A stretch of 64,000 bases of DNA from assembly GCA_958295875.1 (NCBI GenBank), contig OY282379.1, forward strand, positions 3,563,046 through 3,627,045, written 5' to 3'. This document shows positions 45,651-55,199 of the stretch, piece after piece (positions within the stretch are counted from its first letter, which is position 1; each line of letters opens with the position of its first letter). A program made the translations under genes and the position numbers. This DNA comes from an uncultured Pseudomonadales bacterium (GTDB lineage Bacteria > Pseudomonadota > Gammaproteobacteria > Pseudomonadales > Azotimanducaceae). The notes under the pieces are model-generated. The model searched no databases. It was not told where the DNA came from and saw only the letters and a list, made by a program, of their open reading frames with translations.

Positions 45651-47587
45651 GCGAGCTGGCAGCCAGCGCGGCGAGCCCTGAAATGGGCGCTGCCCCGCTC
45701 TCCGGCGGCGCACGCTTGGCGCGCGCATTCCTGCGCCACCGCTTGGCGGCTTGGGCCGCGCTCTATCTGCTGGTGTTGGCCGCGGTGCCGCTCATCGGGC
45801 CGCACATTGCCCCCCACGATCCCGTGCAGACGGACTTGGCGCGCACGTTCGAGGGGCCGGGCAGCGAGCACTGGCTCGGCACGGACCACCTGGGCCGCAG
45901 CATGTCGAGCCGCATCATCGCCGCCACCGCGGTGGCGCTCAAGGCGGCGGCGCTGGGCGTCGGCATCGCCCTCGTCCTCGGCGCCCCGCTGGGCCTCGTG
46001 TGCGGCTATCTCGGCGGTTGGTGGGATCGCGTGGCGATGCGCGTGGTCGAGGCCGTCATCGCCCTGCCCGCCTTGCTGGTCGCCATCGCCATCCTGGCCA
46101 TCCTAGGGCCGAGCCTCACCAACGCCATGATCGCCCTCGGCATCGTCAACGCCACGGCGTTCTTTCGCCTCATGCGCGGCACCGCATTGGAAGCGCGAGA
46201 GGCGGTGTATGTGGACGCGGCGCGGGTGGGCGGCGCTTCCACGCCGCGCATTCTCGCGCGCCATGTGCTGCCCAACGTGGCGGGGCCGCTGACGGTGCAG
46301 ACGACCCTGACATTCGCCTATGTGCTGCTCGCCGAGGCGGGGCTTTCCTACATCGGCTTGGGCGTGCAGCCGCCGCAAGCCAGCTGGGGCGTGATGCTCG
46401 CCACCGCGCAGAACTACCTGCATCAGCACCCGTTCATGGTGGCGCCGCCAGGGCTGTTGATCGTTTTCACCGTGCTCGCCTTCAATCTGCTGGGCGACGG
46501 GTTGCGCGATGCGCTGGCGCGCGGCGAGGCGCCGGCCGGTTCGCGCCGCCGACACCGAGCAACGAGCGCGCCGCCAGACGCGGCTGCGGCGACGGCTGGC
46601 GCGATGCCGTTGCTGCGCGTCGTGGACCTTGAGGTGCGCTTTCAAGCGCCGCGCGGCGGCGAGCTCACGGTGGTGAGCGGCGTCGGCTTCGACGTGGAGG
46701 CCGGGCGCACGGTGGGCTTGGTGGGCGAATCCGGCTGCGGCAAGTCTGTCACGGCGATGGCCATCATGGGCTTGCTCGACGCCGGCGGCCAAGCGACCGG
46801 CTCCGTAGCCTTTGGCGGGCAGGAGCTGCTGGGGCTGCCGGAACCGGCCTTGAACCGCATCCGCGGCGGCGACGTCGGCATGATCTTCCAAGAGCCCTCG
46901 GCGAGCCTCAATCCGGCCTTCACCGTGAAGCACCAAATCGGCGAGGCGCTGCGTCTGCACGCCGGGCTGAACCGCCGGCAAGCCGGCAGCCGCGCGGTCG
47001 AACTGCTGGCGCAGGTCGGCATCCCAGATGCCAGCCGCCGCGCAGACGACTATCCGCACCATTTCTCCGGCGGCATGGCGCAGCGGGCGATGATCGCCAT
47101 GGCCCTCGCCGGCGACCCCAAGCTACTGATCGCGGACGAGCCCTCCACGGCGCTGGACGTGACCATCCAAGCGCAGGTGCTGGACCTATTGAGCGCGTTG
47201 CAGGAAGAGCGGGGCATGGCCATCCTGCTCATCACCCATGACTTGGGCGTCATCGCGGACCTCTGCGACGAAGCGCTGGTGATGTACGCCGGCCAGATCA
47301 TCGAACGCGGCCCCGCGGCTGCGCTGCTCACCGCGCCGGCACACCCCTACACCGCTGGCCTGCTCGCCTCCATGCCGCAGAACCAGCGCGGCGCCAGCCT
47401 CGCGCAGATTCCGGGGCGCGTGCCGCCGGCTTGGGGCTGGCCGGCGGGCTGCAGGTTCCACCCGCGCTGCCCGCACGCGACCGAGGCATGCGCCAAGGAG
47501 GACACGACGCTGCGCCACCTCGGCGCCGGCCGCTGGAACCGTTGCCGGCGCATTGGCGAAATCGACGTGGCCGAGGGATGGCGATGA
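45647..47587 (+). CDS. Fused permease-ATPase (DppC-DppD type) of the peptide importer
   Basis: 646 residues. Residues 1-310 form a DppC-like permease ([18 protein letters not shown], the [12 protein letters not shown] motif, EAA loop [16 protein letters not shown]). From about residue 320 a DppD-like ATPase follows: GESGCGKS Walker A, Q-loop [19 protein letters not shown] signature, [12 protein letters not shown]alker B, and the oligopeptide-transporter C-terminal cysteines ([14 protein letters not shown]), which in this family can bind an Fe-S cluster. Separate proteins are the rule; fusions are known. An internal ATG at 46604 could still make free ATPase. The start at 45647 overlaps the previous stop. 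Confidence 0.9.
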   Translation: MSELAASAASPEMGAAPLSGGARLARAFLRHRLAAWAALYLLVLAAVPLIGPHIAPHDPVQTDLARTFEGPGSEHWLGTDHLGRSMSSRIIAATAVALKAAALGVGIALVLGAPLGLVCGYLGGWWDRVAMRVVEAVIALPALLVAIAILAILGPSLTNAMIALGIVNATAFFRLMRGTALEAREAVYVDAARVGGASTPRILARHVLPNVAGPLTVQTTLTFAYVLLAEAGLSYIGLGVQPPQASWGVMLATAQNYLHQHPFMVAPPGLLIVFTVLAFNLLGDGLRDALARGEAPAGSRRRHRATSAPPDAAAATAGAMPLLRVVDLEVRFQAPRGGELTVVSGVGFDVEAGRTVGLVGESGCGKSVTAMAIMGLLDAGGQATGSVAFGGQELLGLPEPALNRIRGGDVGMIFQEPSASLNPAFTVKHQIGEALRLHAGLNRRQAGSRAVELLAQVGIPDASRRADDYPHHFSGGMAQRAMIAMALAGDPKLLIADEPSTALDVTIQAQVLDLLSALQEERGMAILLITHDLGVIADLCDEALVMYAGQIIERGPAAALLTAPAHPYTAGLLASMPQNQRGASLAQIPGRVPPAWGWPAGCRFHPRCPHATEACAKEDTTLRHLGAGRWNRCRRIGEIDVAEGWR

Positions 47588-48582
47588 CGACCGACGCCCC
47601 GCCGCTTTTGGAAGTGGACGACTTGCATGTGCGGTTTCGGGTACGCCGCGGCGTCTTTGGCGGCGGTTCCTACACCGTGTACGCGCTGCGCGGCGTGAGT
47701 TTGACAATGCGCGCCGGCGAGACGCTCGGCGTGGTGGGCGAATCCGGCTCCGGAAAATCTACCTTGGGGCGCGCCCTGTTGCGGCTGACGGACTTGCATC
47801 GCGGCACGATTCGCCTAGAGGGCCAAGCGGTGCATGCGCTCAAGGGCCGCATGTTGGACTTTCGGCGCGATCTGCAGGCCGTCTTTCAGGACCCATACGC
47901 GTCGCTCAACCCCGCCATGGTGGTTGCGGACATCGTGGGCGAGCCGCTGACCGTCCACTTTGGGCTGCGCGGGCGCGAACGCGACGCCAAGACCGCAGCG
48001 CTCCTTGACCGGGTGGGGCTCGCTGCGGACCATCTGGAACGCTATCCCGCGGAGTTCTCCGGCGGGCAACGGCAGCGCATCGCGGTGGCGCGGGCGCTCG
48101 CGCTGGAGCCGCGCCTCATCGTCTGCGACGAGCCGGTGAGCGCGTTGGACGTCTCGACGCAAAGCCAAGTCATCAACCTGCTGCAAGCGCTGCAGGCATC
48201 CTTCGGCATCGCCTACCTCTTCATCGCCCACGACCTTGCGGTGGTGCGCCACATCAGCCACCGCATCGCCGTGATGTACTTAGGCAGCATCGTCGAAATG
48301 GGCCCGGCGCAGCGCGTCTGCGACCAGCCGGCGCATCCCTATACCGAGATGCTGCTCGCTGCGGCACCCGTGACAGACCCGGTGGAGCAACGGCGCCGCA
48401 AGGCGCTGCGCCGCAAACTGCCGGCGAGCGAGCTGCCGAGCCCGGCGGAAGTGCTGCCCGGCTGCCCGTTCCACACCCGCTGCGCCTACGCAACCGACAT
48501 CTGCAAACAGCAGTTGCCCAGCCCCTCCCCCGTCGCCGGCGGCGGCTGGGCGGCGTGTCACTTGCTGCCGGCCGCGGGGTAG
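47584..48582 (+). CDS. Peptide-type ABC transporter ATPase, DppF-like
   Basis: 332 residues. GESGSGKS Walker A, VFQDPYASLNP Q-loop, FSGGQRQR signature, VCDEPVSALD Walker B, HDLAVVRHIS switch, and the C-terminal CPFHTRCAYATDIC. It pairs with the ATPase half of the fused protein. The ATG at 47584 gives ATGA overlap with the upstream stop and lies 6 bases after GAGGG; the ATG at 47578 abuts that site. Its last 25 bases overlap the convergent amidase gene. Confidence 0.93.
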   Translation: MTTDAPPLLEVDDLHVRFRVRRGVFGGGSYTVYALRGVSLTMRAGETLGVVGESGSGKSTLGRALLRLTDLHRGTIRLEGQAVHALKGRMLDFRRDLQAVFQDPYASLNPAMVVADIVGEPLTVHFGLRGRERDAKTAALLDRVGLAADHLERYPAEFSGGQRQRIAVARALALEPRLIVCDEPVSALDVSTQSQVINLLQALQASFGIAYLFIAHDLAVVRHISHRIAVMYLGSIVEMGPAQRVCDQPAHPYTEMLLAAAPVTDPVEQRRRKALRRKLPASELPSPAEVLPGCPFHTRCAYATDICKQQLPSPSPVAGGGWAACHLLPAAG

Positions 48583-49952
48583 ACCGGGTCGATCGGCGCC
48601 GGCGCATCGACCTCGCTCTCGATCAGTTCCGCCGCCAACAGACAGAGATCTTCGCGATAAAGATCTGCATATATCTGAACGCCGGTGGCGAGGCCGCCAT
48701 CCACGCCCGTCGGCAGCGCCACGGCCGGCAGCCCCAGCACATTCCCAGGCGTGATGAAGCGCACCGTGTCGATGAGCACGTCGATGCCGCGGGGCCCCAA
48801 GTCTGAGTCGATGGGCCACGGCAGGCTCGTCCAAGTTGGCCCGATGGCCACCGTATGCTCGGTGAGGAAGTGCGACCAGACCCGCCGCAGGCGGCGGCGT
48901 TCGCTGTGAATGAGGTCATTCGGGGTGGAGTCTCCCTGGAAACGCGGCCGCATCGACTGCAGCATCTCGTAGACCACTGGCCGCACCAACGGCTGCATGT
49001 CCTCCATGCCGCCGACGGTGAGCACTTTGCCCCAGATGTCGTTCACAAGATCGAGCTCCGGCGCTTCGACCTCCACCACCTTCCAGCCCTTGGCGGCGAG
49101 GATGCGGCCAGCGCGTTCGATCTCGCGCACGGTCGCCTCCGGCAGCGTGTAGCCGGGGATGTCCTTCACCAACGCCGCCCGCAGGCGCTCTGGGCGCGGC
49201 CCTTCAAGGGGCGCATCGACGGAGAGCGGATCATCGATGTGGCGACCCGCCATGATGGCGAGGCCGGCGCGCAGGTCCGCCACTGACCGCGCCATCGGGC
49301 CGTCCGTGAGCAAGTGTACGGAGAAGCCGAGATCTGGGCCGCCGCTGCTGACGTAGGGGATGCGCCCCACCGTGGGCTTCAAGGCGGCGATGCCGCAGCA
49401 ATAGGCTGGGTTGCGCAAGGAGCCGCCGATGTCGTTGCCCAAGCCGAACGGTGTCATGCCCACGGCCAACGCCGCGGCCTCGCCGCCGCTGGAGCCGCCA
49501 GGGGTCAAGCCGCCCTGCCACGGATTGCGGGTGCGCCCGCGCAGCGGATTGTCCGTGTCGAGCCGGGCGCCGAGTTCCGGCAGGTTCGTGCGCCCCAAGG
49601 GAATGGCGCCAGCAGCCTTCATGCGCGCCACGATGGGGGCGTCCGCCGCCGGCAGCTCGTTGGCGAGGGCTGGCACGCCGTTGGTCGTGGGGCTGCCCAC
49701 GCAGTCGATGTTCTCCTTGATGGTGAACGGCACGCCGTGCAGCGCGGCCGAGCGAGCCGCAACGGGCACCTCGTCCGCCGCATCCGCGGCGACGCGGGCG
49801 GTGTCGGCAAGGGTGACGGTGACGGCGTTGACGTAGCCGTTCACCTCGTCAATGCGCGCGAGATGGGCTTCCACCACCTCGCGGCTTGACGTTTCGCCGG
49901 CGCGGATGCGGCGCGCGAGTTCGGTTGCGCTCAACGTGCATAGTTCGTCCAT
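48558..49952 (-). CDS. Amidase-signature hydrolase
   Basis: 464 residues. The Ser-cisSer-Lys triad is visible: K79 (PFTIKENIDC), S154 (PGGSSGGEAA) and S178 (GNDIGGSLRN). Enzymes of this family cleave amide bonds of small molecules or peptides in the cytoplasm. It faces the peptide importer head-on, overlapping dppF by 25 bases, so it is not co-transcribed with it, though a role in using imported amides is possible. Confidence 0.92.
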   Translation of the reverse strand: MDELCTLSATELARRIRAGETSSREVVEAHLARIDEVNGYVNAVTVTLADTARVAADAADEVPVAARSAALHGVPFTIKENIDCVGSPTTNGVPALANELPAADAPIVARMKAAGAIPLGRTNLPELGARLDTDNPLRGRTRNPWQGGLTPGGSSGGEAAALAVGMTPFGLGNDIGGSLRNPAYCCGIAALKPTVGRIPYVSSGGPDLGFSVHLLTDGPMARSVADLRAGLAIMAGRHIDDPLSVDAPLEGPRPERLRAALVKDIPGYTLPEATVREIERAGRILAAKGWKVVEVEAPELDLVNDIWGKVLTVGGMEDMQPLVRPVVYEMLQSMRPRFQGDSTPNDLIHSERRRLRRVWSHFLTEHTVAIGPTWTSLPWPIDSDLGPRGIDVLIDTVRFITPGNVLGLPAVALPTGVDGGLATGVQIYADLYREDLCLLAAELIESEVDAPAPIDPVYPAAGSK

Positions 49953-50053
49953 TCGTCCTCCCCTTTCGTCCTCGTGTCCATGGGCGTGGCGCGTGCCCGC
50001 GCTCGAAACTCAAGCGGATGCGGCGACCACTGCTGCGCCGGGTTGTACCACAC

Positions 50054-50069
50054 CGACGCCGCGGCGTCG
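50054..50069. promoter_or_regulatory. 16-base perfect palindrome between amidase and toxin-antitoxin genes
   Basis: CGACGCCGCGGCGTCG is self-complementary over its full length. It sits in the 265-base gap between the divergent amidase (start 49952) and antitoxin (50218) genes. It could be an operator or simply a GC-rich hairpin. Confidence 0.35.
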
Positions 50070-50198
50070 TCAAACGGTCAACCGTGTACTGCCTCCCAAG
50101 TAACGACCAACTTCACCCTCACTTTCTCATTGGACAGCGGGGGCGGGCGCTTCCCGAGGTGTGCAAGCGGTTGCCCAGGATTGCAGTTTGCATTAGGT

Positions 50199-50213
50199 TG
50201 TACAGATCGTACA
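50199..50213. promoter_or_regulatory. Probable autoregulatory operator of the toxin-antitoxin pair
   Basis: TGTAC-AGATC-GTACA is an inverted repeat with a five-base centre ending 4 bases before the antitoxin ATG. Phd/YefM antitoxins bind short palindromes of this kind over their own promoters. A further GGTTGTAC occurs at 50041. There is no clear ribosome site before the ATG, so the message may be leaderless or weakly translated. Confidence 0.5.
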
Positions 50214-50217
50214 GTTA

Positions 50218-50478
50218 ATGGCTAAGACGATGCAGAGCAGGGTCGAAACCGCTGGCGTCGAGGAGACCAGAACAAGGCTGCCGGAAATCCTTCGGGCGGC
50301 CAATAATGAAGGTGCCATCACCATCGTCACCAAGCGTGGCAAACCCTACGCCGCCGTCGTTCCCGTGTCCCAGGCATTGCGCAAGGCACCGAACCTTTCG
50401 GATTTGCGCGGCTCTGCGAAGGGCTGCTTCGGGGATGCGGGGCGGTTCGTTGACAAGCTGAGGGCCGAATGGCCTTGA
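50218..50478 (+). CDS. Phd/YefM-family antitoxin
   Basis: 86 residues. GVEETRTRLPEILRAANNEG followed by TIVTKRGKPYAAVVPV is the Phd/YefM DNA-binding pattern. The C-terminal part should wrap the toxin. It overlaps the toxin gene by 10 bases. The protein is expected to repress its own operon with the toxin as co-repressor. Confidence 0.85.
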   Translation: MAKTMQSRVETAGVEETRTRLPEILRAANNEGAITIVTKRGKPYAAVVPVSQALRKAPNLSDLRGSAKGCFGDAGRFVDKLRAEWP

Positions 50479-50915
50479 TGGACATCAGCGCGTTACCCCC
50501 CGGCGGCAGGGTAACGGTGGACAGTGCGCCAATCATCTACTTTCTCGAAGGCCATGCGGACTTCGCGCCCCGCTATGCGCCATTTTTCGAGCGCGCCGAA
50601 GCGGGGGAACATGAGCTGGTTGTTGCCACCGTGACGCTTGCCGAAGTGCTCACCGGCCCTCTGCGAGTGGGCGATGAAGCCTTGGCGCAACGCTATCGCA
50701 GCGCGTTGACCGCGCCTCCCACATGGCGGCTAGCTGACCTGACCGCTTCGATTGCTCATCGCGCCGCCCGGATACGGGGTGCCTCGAAACTGCGCCTGCC
50801 CGACGCCGTTCAGGTCGCCACCGCGTTGGAAACATCCAGCATCGCCTTGGTGACGAGTGACCGCGACTATTCCGCTCTTGAAGGCTTGCCGGAGCGCTTG
50901 CCGATTTACGCCTAG
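50469..50915 (+). CDS. PIN-domain toxin (VapC-like)
   Basis: 148 residues. The acidic metal site is visible as D18 (VDSAPIIYFLEG), E59 (TLAEVL), D112 (LRLPDAVQVA) and D131 or D133 (VTSDRDY). PIN toxins are Mg-dependent RNases that cut tRNA or rRNA. The start inside the antitoxin gene ensures coupled translation. Confidence 0.85.
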   Translation: MALMDISALPPGGRVTVDSAPIIYFLEGHADFAPRYAPFFERAEAGEHELVVATVTLAEVLTGPLRVGDEALAQRYRSALTAPPTWRLADLTASIAHRAARIRGASKLRLPDAVQVATALETSSIALVTSDRDYSALEGLPERLPIYA

Positions 50916-51018
50916 CCACAGCTATGGCGGCAATGTCCATTGGGCCGCTCCATGGCCAGTGCCACCAAGCCATTCTCCGTCCTCGGCGATCATCGCGGCC
51001 CTTGGCGCAACATGCGGT

Positions 51019-51435
51019 CTAGCCTGATTCTGGATCGCTCGACTTGGCATCTCTCAGGTAGAGGGAGATTCCCTCGAACACCAGCATGACCACTATGGGC
51101 GGCACGATGAAATGCCATATCCAGACGTTGGCGGCCGGTACACCGAATGCCAGTTTCAAGACGTAGTTGTGTCCGTAGAACATCGCGGCCATGGCGACCA
51201 CGCCGGTGAGGATGTCCCGCGGCAGGCGGCCCACCTCCGAGCCGCCGCGACGAATCTCCACAGATTCGGCGATGTTGATCAGGGTGAAAGCGGCCAAGGT
51301 GAGGATGATGAACGGGTCGATGATGTCCCAGATGATTTGGCCAGATGGATTGACGGCCAAGAAGTAGTAGTTGAAAAGAGCGACTGTGCCCACCACCAGG
51401 GCGATGCCGGCCAGAATCTTGCGCAAGGAATCCAT
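51019..51435 (-). CDS. Membrane protein of unknown function
   Basis: 138 residues with four hydrophobic segments: about 7-27 (ILAGIALVVGTVALFNYYFL), 33-55 (IIWDIIDPFIILTLAAFTLI), 75-97 and 105-127 (WIWHFIVPPIVVMLVFEGI). The loops are short and no catalytic motif is seen. The minus-strand ATG at 51435 is preceded by a weak ribosome site. It stands alone, divergent from the DUF3604 operon. Confidence 0.65.
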   Translation of the reverse strand: MDSLRKILAGIALVVGTVALFNYYFLAVNPSGQIIWDIIDPFIILTLAAFTLINIAESVEIRRGGSEVGRLPRDILTGVVAMAAMFYGHNYVLKLAFGVPAANVWIWHFIVPPIVVMLVFEGISLYLRDAKSSDPESG

Positions 51436-51460
51436 AGCGTTGCTCCCCTATCCCATCTTT

Positions 51461-51500
51461 GCCAACAACCCCGTGACTTTACCAACAACCCCGTGACTTT
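51461..51500. repeat. 20-base tandem repeat upstream of the DUF3604 gene
   Basis: CCAACAACCCCGTGACTTT occurs twice in a row (51462 and 51482), a two-unit direct repeat with a 20-base period. It lies in the 256-base divergent gap; a CCGTGAC-containing direct repeat at such a place could be a regulator site. Confidence 0.6.
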
Positions 51501-51691
51501 GGCCCGATCTTGCGGCGAGCGGAAGGAAACAACCCCGGCAACTCCGAAAAAACCGCTCTCGGCCGGACCCCGGTACCAACCGGATCCCCATCTAGGCGAC
51601 CAGTCCGAAACCGAACGCTCGCCAAAGCGCCGACTTTGGGACGGCCCTGTAACCGTATACTCGCAATAGCGGAATCACCGCAGGGGGAGAT

Positions 51692-54235
51692 ATGGGCAAC
51701 CACAAACACATCTTGGCATGGGCGGCGCTGGCCTTCGTTGGCGCCGGGGCGCAGGGGGACTACCTCACCCCGGAACTGCGCGAGCGCGTTGAAGCGTTGA
51801 AGGCGGAGGTGGCCGCCGAAGCCACCGGCCCGGCCACGCGGGAGGACCGTGTGCGGGTGCTTTGGGATTGGATGAACGCTTACTCGCGCACCGGCGGCAC
51901 GCTGCCGGTCAACGCGGTGACGGTCGCCATTCGCGTCTTGACGTATCCCCAGGCGGCGGACGGCACCGGCGCTGCGGTGGACGACTTCATCAAGGAGTTC
52001 ACCCTGAAGGATGAGGAGCCAAACGCCATCGGGGCGTTGGTGGCGGACCTGGGGCCCTTCGGCGCCGGGGATTTCGTGACGGTGCAGCAAACCTACACGG
52101 TGGGCACCAAGTCCATCGAGCCCGGCGGCGGCTTCCTCGTCACCCGCCACTTCATGCCAGACTATGGCCGCTGGCAAGTGAGCGACCCCACTGCCGACAA
52201 CTACATCTCCATCACCGCGTCCAATCCCGCGGTTCGCTTCGCCGCCGACAACCACCCTTATGGCGGCATGCACGGCGGTTTCCGCGGCAATGCGGACACC
52301 CTTGCTTTTCGCGTCCAAGCCGGGACGCTGACCGAGGGCGACACTGTGACCATCACTTACGGCGACCGTTCCGCCGGCAGCCGCGGCTTGCGCATGGCCA
52401 CCATTTCCTCAGACCGGATGCCCCTGCCCCTGTACTTGGACTTCGACGGTTCAGACCTGTTCCACACGCTGCCGATTCAGCCGATCGTCGTCACCGGCGG
52501 CGAGGCCGCTGGGGTGCATGGCTTTGCCCCCTCCGTCGTCGCGGCGGGAGAGCCATTCGATGTTTCGGTGCGCACCCAAGACCGCCACTACAACCGCGCC
52601 ACCGGCGACATCCCGGGCTGGGAAGTGCAGCGCAATGGCGAGCCCTTCGCCACCTTGCCGCCGGGCGGCCCCGCCATCGCCATGCTGCGCGGCGTGACCC
52701 TCGATGAGCCTGGCGCGCATCACTTCACCATCGCCTCCGCCGATGGCGACATCGTCGGCGTGGCGAACCCCGTGCTGGTGGAAGAGCGTCCTGCGCGACG
52801 CATCTATTGGGGCGACACCCACGGCCACTCCAGCTTCGCGGAGGGCGTCGGCACGCCAGACCGCTTCATGACTTGGGCACGCGACGACGCCCGGCTGGAC
52901 TATGTGACCCACTCTGAACACGACATCTGGCTCGACGCCTTCGAGTGGGGCGTGTTGGCAGACAATGTGCGCAAGTACAGCCAAGCGGGGGAGTTCATCG
53001 CCTACCTCGGCTACGAATGGACGGTGAGCAACTTCCAAGGCGGCCACCACAACGTGTTGTTCCGCTCGCCGAACGATCGCAAGCTCATCCGGGCGCAGTT
53101 CTACCCGACGCTCTCCAGCCTCTACCAAGGCTTGCGCACCCACCATGACCCAGCGGACGTGGTGGTGATTCCCCACGCGCATCAGAACGGGGACTACCGG
53201 CTGAACGATCCGCTGCTTGAGCCGTTGGTGGAGATCATGTCGCAGCACGGCACCTTCGAGTGGTTCGGCCAGATGTACTTGAGCCACGGCCACGATGTGG
53301 GCTTCACGGCGGCGAGCGACAACCACCTCGCGCAACCCGGCTACACCTCGCCGCGCCCCGGCGGCCTCTCGCAACAGGGCGGCCTCGGCGCCGTATTGGC
53401 GCAGGAGCTCACCGCGGACGCGTTGTTCGACGCCATGAAGCGCCGCGCCGCCTACGCCACATCCGGCGACCGCATCATCCTCGACGTGTCTGTGAACGGC
53501 GCCGGCATGGGCGAGCGGGCACCCTTCGCGGCGGACCGCGCCATCGAAGGGCGCGTGGTCGGCACCGCCCCAATCAACGTGGTGACGGTGTTCAAGAACG
53601 GTTCCGTGCTGTGGCAGAAGGACTACTCGACGCAAGCCCAAGCGCCGACAGACGGCGACTATCAACTGACGTTCGAGACCTCATCGCTGCCATTGCAGCC
53701 ACGCGACAATCCGCGCGGATGGCGCCATTGGAACGGCACGCTGACAGTGGCCGGCGCCACCTTGGCCGATGCGCGCCCGCAGGACTTCCACACGGTGGGC
53801 GGCGCCGACTTCGAACGTACCGCGCCCGGCACTTTCCGCTTTCGCACGCAAACCCGCGGCGAGACCAGTTCGATCCGTCTGCGCCTTGCCGACGTGACTC
53901 CGAACGCCGCGCTCAGCATCGAACTCGCCGAAGCCATCGAGACTGGCGGGGCGCCGCTCCTCTACAGCGAGCGCAACATGACGCCGCCCGCCGACGTGCA
54001 GCTTGCGTTGGCCGACATGGCCGACGGGCGGGTTTCCCACACGCTCAGCATCGGGCCGTGGGAAGATCGCATCACGCTGCGGCGCGTGGTGGCGGATGGC
54101 CCCCGGGACGTGACGTTCTCGCTCCAAGACACCAGCGAGATGCAGGGCGACAACTACTACGTTCGCGTGTCGCAGATGAACGATGCGATGGCTTGGTCCA
54201 GCCCCATTTGGATCGGGGGCTACGGCAAGCTCTAG
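51692..54235 (+). CDS. DUF3604 protein (PHP-like metal-dependent domain)
   Basis: 847 residues with a short signal peptide (to about AGAQGDY). The DUF3604 core begins at YWGDTHGHSSFAEG, a His-Asp metal motif like that of PHP phosphoesterases, and continues with YVTHSEHDIWL, VVIPHAHQNGD and FTAASDNHLAQPG. A GGGGGAG ribosome site precedes the ATG. Activity is not established for the family. The two genes downstream (parvulin and HupE/UreJ-like) are on the same strand and close, a combination that recurs with DUF3604 in marine bacteria as far as I recall. Confidence 0.85.
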   Translation: MGNHKHILAWAALAFVGAGAQGDYLTPELRERVEALKAEVAAEATGPATREDRVRVLWDWMNAYSRTGGTLPVNAVTVAIRVLTYPQAADGTGAAVDDFIKEFTLKDEEPNAIGALVADLGPFGAGDFVTVQQTYTVGTKSIEPGGGFLVTRHFMPDYGRWQVSDPTADNYISITASNPAVRFAADNHPYGGMHGGFRGNADTLAFRVQAGTLTEGDTVTITYGDRSAGSRGLRMATISSDRMPLPLYLDFDGSDLFHTLPIQPIVVTGGEAAGVHGFAPSVVAAGEPFDVSVRTQDRHYNRATGDIPGWEVQRNGEPFATLPPGGPAIAMLRGVTLDEPGAHHFTIASADGDIVGVANPVLVEERPARRIYWGDTHGHSSFAEGVGTPDRFMTWARDDARLDYVTHSEHDIWLDAFEWGVLADNVRKYSQAGEFIAYLGYEWTVSNFQGGHHNVLFRSPNDRKLIRAQFYPTLSSLYQGLRTHHDPADVVVIPHAHQNGDYRLNDPLLEPLVEIMSQHGTFEWFGQMYLSHGHDVGFTAASDNHLAQPGYTSPRPGGLSQQGGLGAVLAQELTADALFDAMKRRAAYATSGDRIILDVSVNGAGMGERAPFAADRAIEGRVVGTAPINVVTVFKNGSVLWQKDYSTQAQAPTDGDYQLTFETSSLPLQPRDNPRGWRHWNGTLTVAGATLADARPQDFHTVGGADFERTAPGTFRFRTQTRGETSSIRLRLADVTPNAALSIELAEAIETGGAPLLYSERNMTPPADVQLALADMADGRVSHTLSIGPWEDRITLRRVVADGPRDVTFSLQDTSEMQGDNYYVRVSQMNDAMAWSSPIWIGGYGKL

Positions 54236-54248
54236 GGCCGCGGCGGGC

Positions 54249-55199
54249 ATGGCGGAGGGGCCGGCTGCCGGCGGACGGGCGCAGGAGTGGCCGGCCTTGG
54301 CGCAGGAGTGGCCGGCCTTGGCGCAGGAGTGGCCGGCCTTGGCGCAGGACGCCGCCAAGCGGCTGGGCCGGGAACCGCTGGTGCGGTTCTTGGGCCTCGG
54401 CGCCGCGCTCTTTCTTGTCTACGCCCTGGCCGGCCAAGATGCCGATGATGCGCCGGCGAGCATCGACATCGACCGCCACGAGGTGCGGCGGCTCGCCGCG
54501 CAATGGGAGGGGGAACGGCGCCGCCCGCCCACTGAGGCGGAGCTCGCAGCGCTCATTGAGGAGCGCGTGCGCGAGGAGGTGTTGTACCAAGAGGCGCTGG
54601 CGCTCGGCTTGCAGCGGGGCGATGCCGTGGTGCGGCGCCACTTGGCGCAGAAGCTCAGCGTCGCATGGGCAGACTTGGCCGCCGTCGATCAACCGGACGA
54701 AGCCACCCTAGCCGCCCACTACGAGGCAACCCAAGCGCGCTATCGGCAGGTTCCGGAGCTCACCCTCACCCACCGCTACTTCAGCACCGGCAAGCGCGGC
54801 GCCGCGGCGCGGGACGATGCGCAGGCGGCCTTGGCGCTGTTGAACGCCGGCGAATCCATCGCCGACGACCCCTTCCGCACCGCCAAGGCGCTCACGCTGC
54901 CGGACCCGAGCCGGCTGGCGCAGGACTTCGGCGCCGACTTCCAAGACGCGGTGGCGGCAGCCGCCCAAGAGCGACGCATCGGCGTCTGGTTCGGCCCGGT
55001 GCGCTCCGTGCATGGCTGGCACGCGGTGCGCATCCACGCCTACACGGAAGGCGGCCAGCAACCGCTGGACGAAGTGCGCGACGCAGTGCATCTGGACTGG
55101 CAGAGGGGACACATCGAACGCGAGCAGGCGCGGCGCTACGAGGCGCTCAGGGCGCGTCACACCGTGCGCGTGGCCTCGGCGGATGCTGCTGGCGAATGA
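54249..55199 (+). CDS. Membrane-anchored parvulin-like peptidyl-prolyl isomerase
   Basis: 316 residues. After three perfect AQEWPAL repeats (residues 11-31) a membrane segment, FLGLGAALFLVYALAG, is followed by a SurA-like N-terminal helical region (EEVLYQEALALGLQRGDAVV) and a divergent parvulin domain ending WHAVRIHAYTEGGQQPLDEV. It probably assists folding in the periplasm. The ATG at 54249 lies 13 bases after the DUF3604 stop; an in-frame ATG at 54183 lies inside that gene. Overlaps the next gene by ATGA. Confidence 0.8.
   Translation: MAEGPAAGGRAQEWPALAQEWPALAQEWPALAQDAAKRLGREPLVRFLGLGAALFLVYALAGQDADDAPASIDIDRHEVRRLAAQWEGERRRPPTEAELAALIEERVREEVLYQEALALGLQRGDAVVRRHLAQKLSVAWADLAAVDQPDEATLAAHYEATQARYRQVPELTLTHRYFSTGKRGAAARDDAQAALALLNAGESIADDPFRTAKALTLPDPSRLAQDFGADFQDAVAAAAQERRIGVWFGPVRSVHGWHAVRIHAYTEGGQQPLDEVRDAVHLDWQRGHIEREQARRYEALRARHTVRVASADAAGE
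54279..54341 (+). repeat. In-frame 21-base minisatellite, three perfect units
   Basis: A 21-base unit starting GCGCAGGAGTGG is repeated three times without a mismatch (54279-54299, 54300-54320, 54321-54341), and its first 8 bases start again at 54342. It encodes AQEWPAL three times just before the membrane span of the parvulin. Identity of the units indicates recent slippage. Confidence 0.9.
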
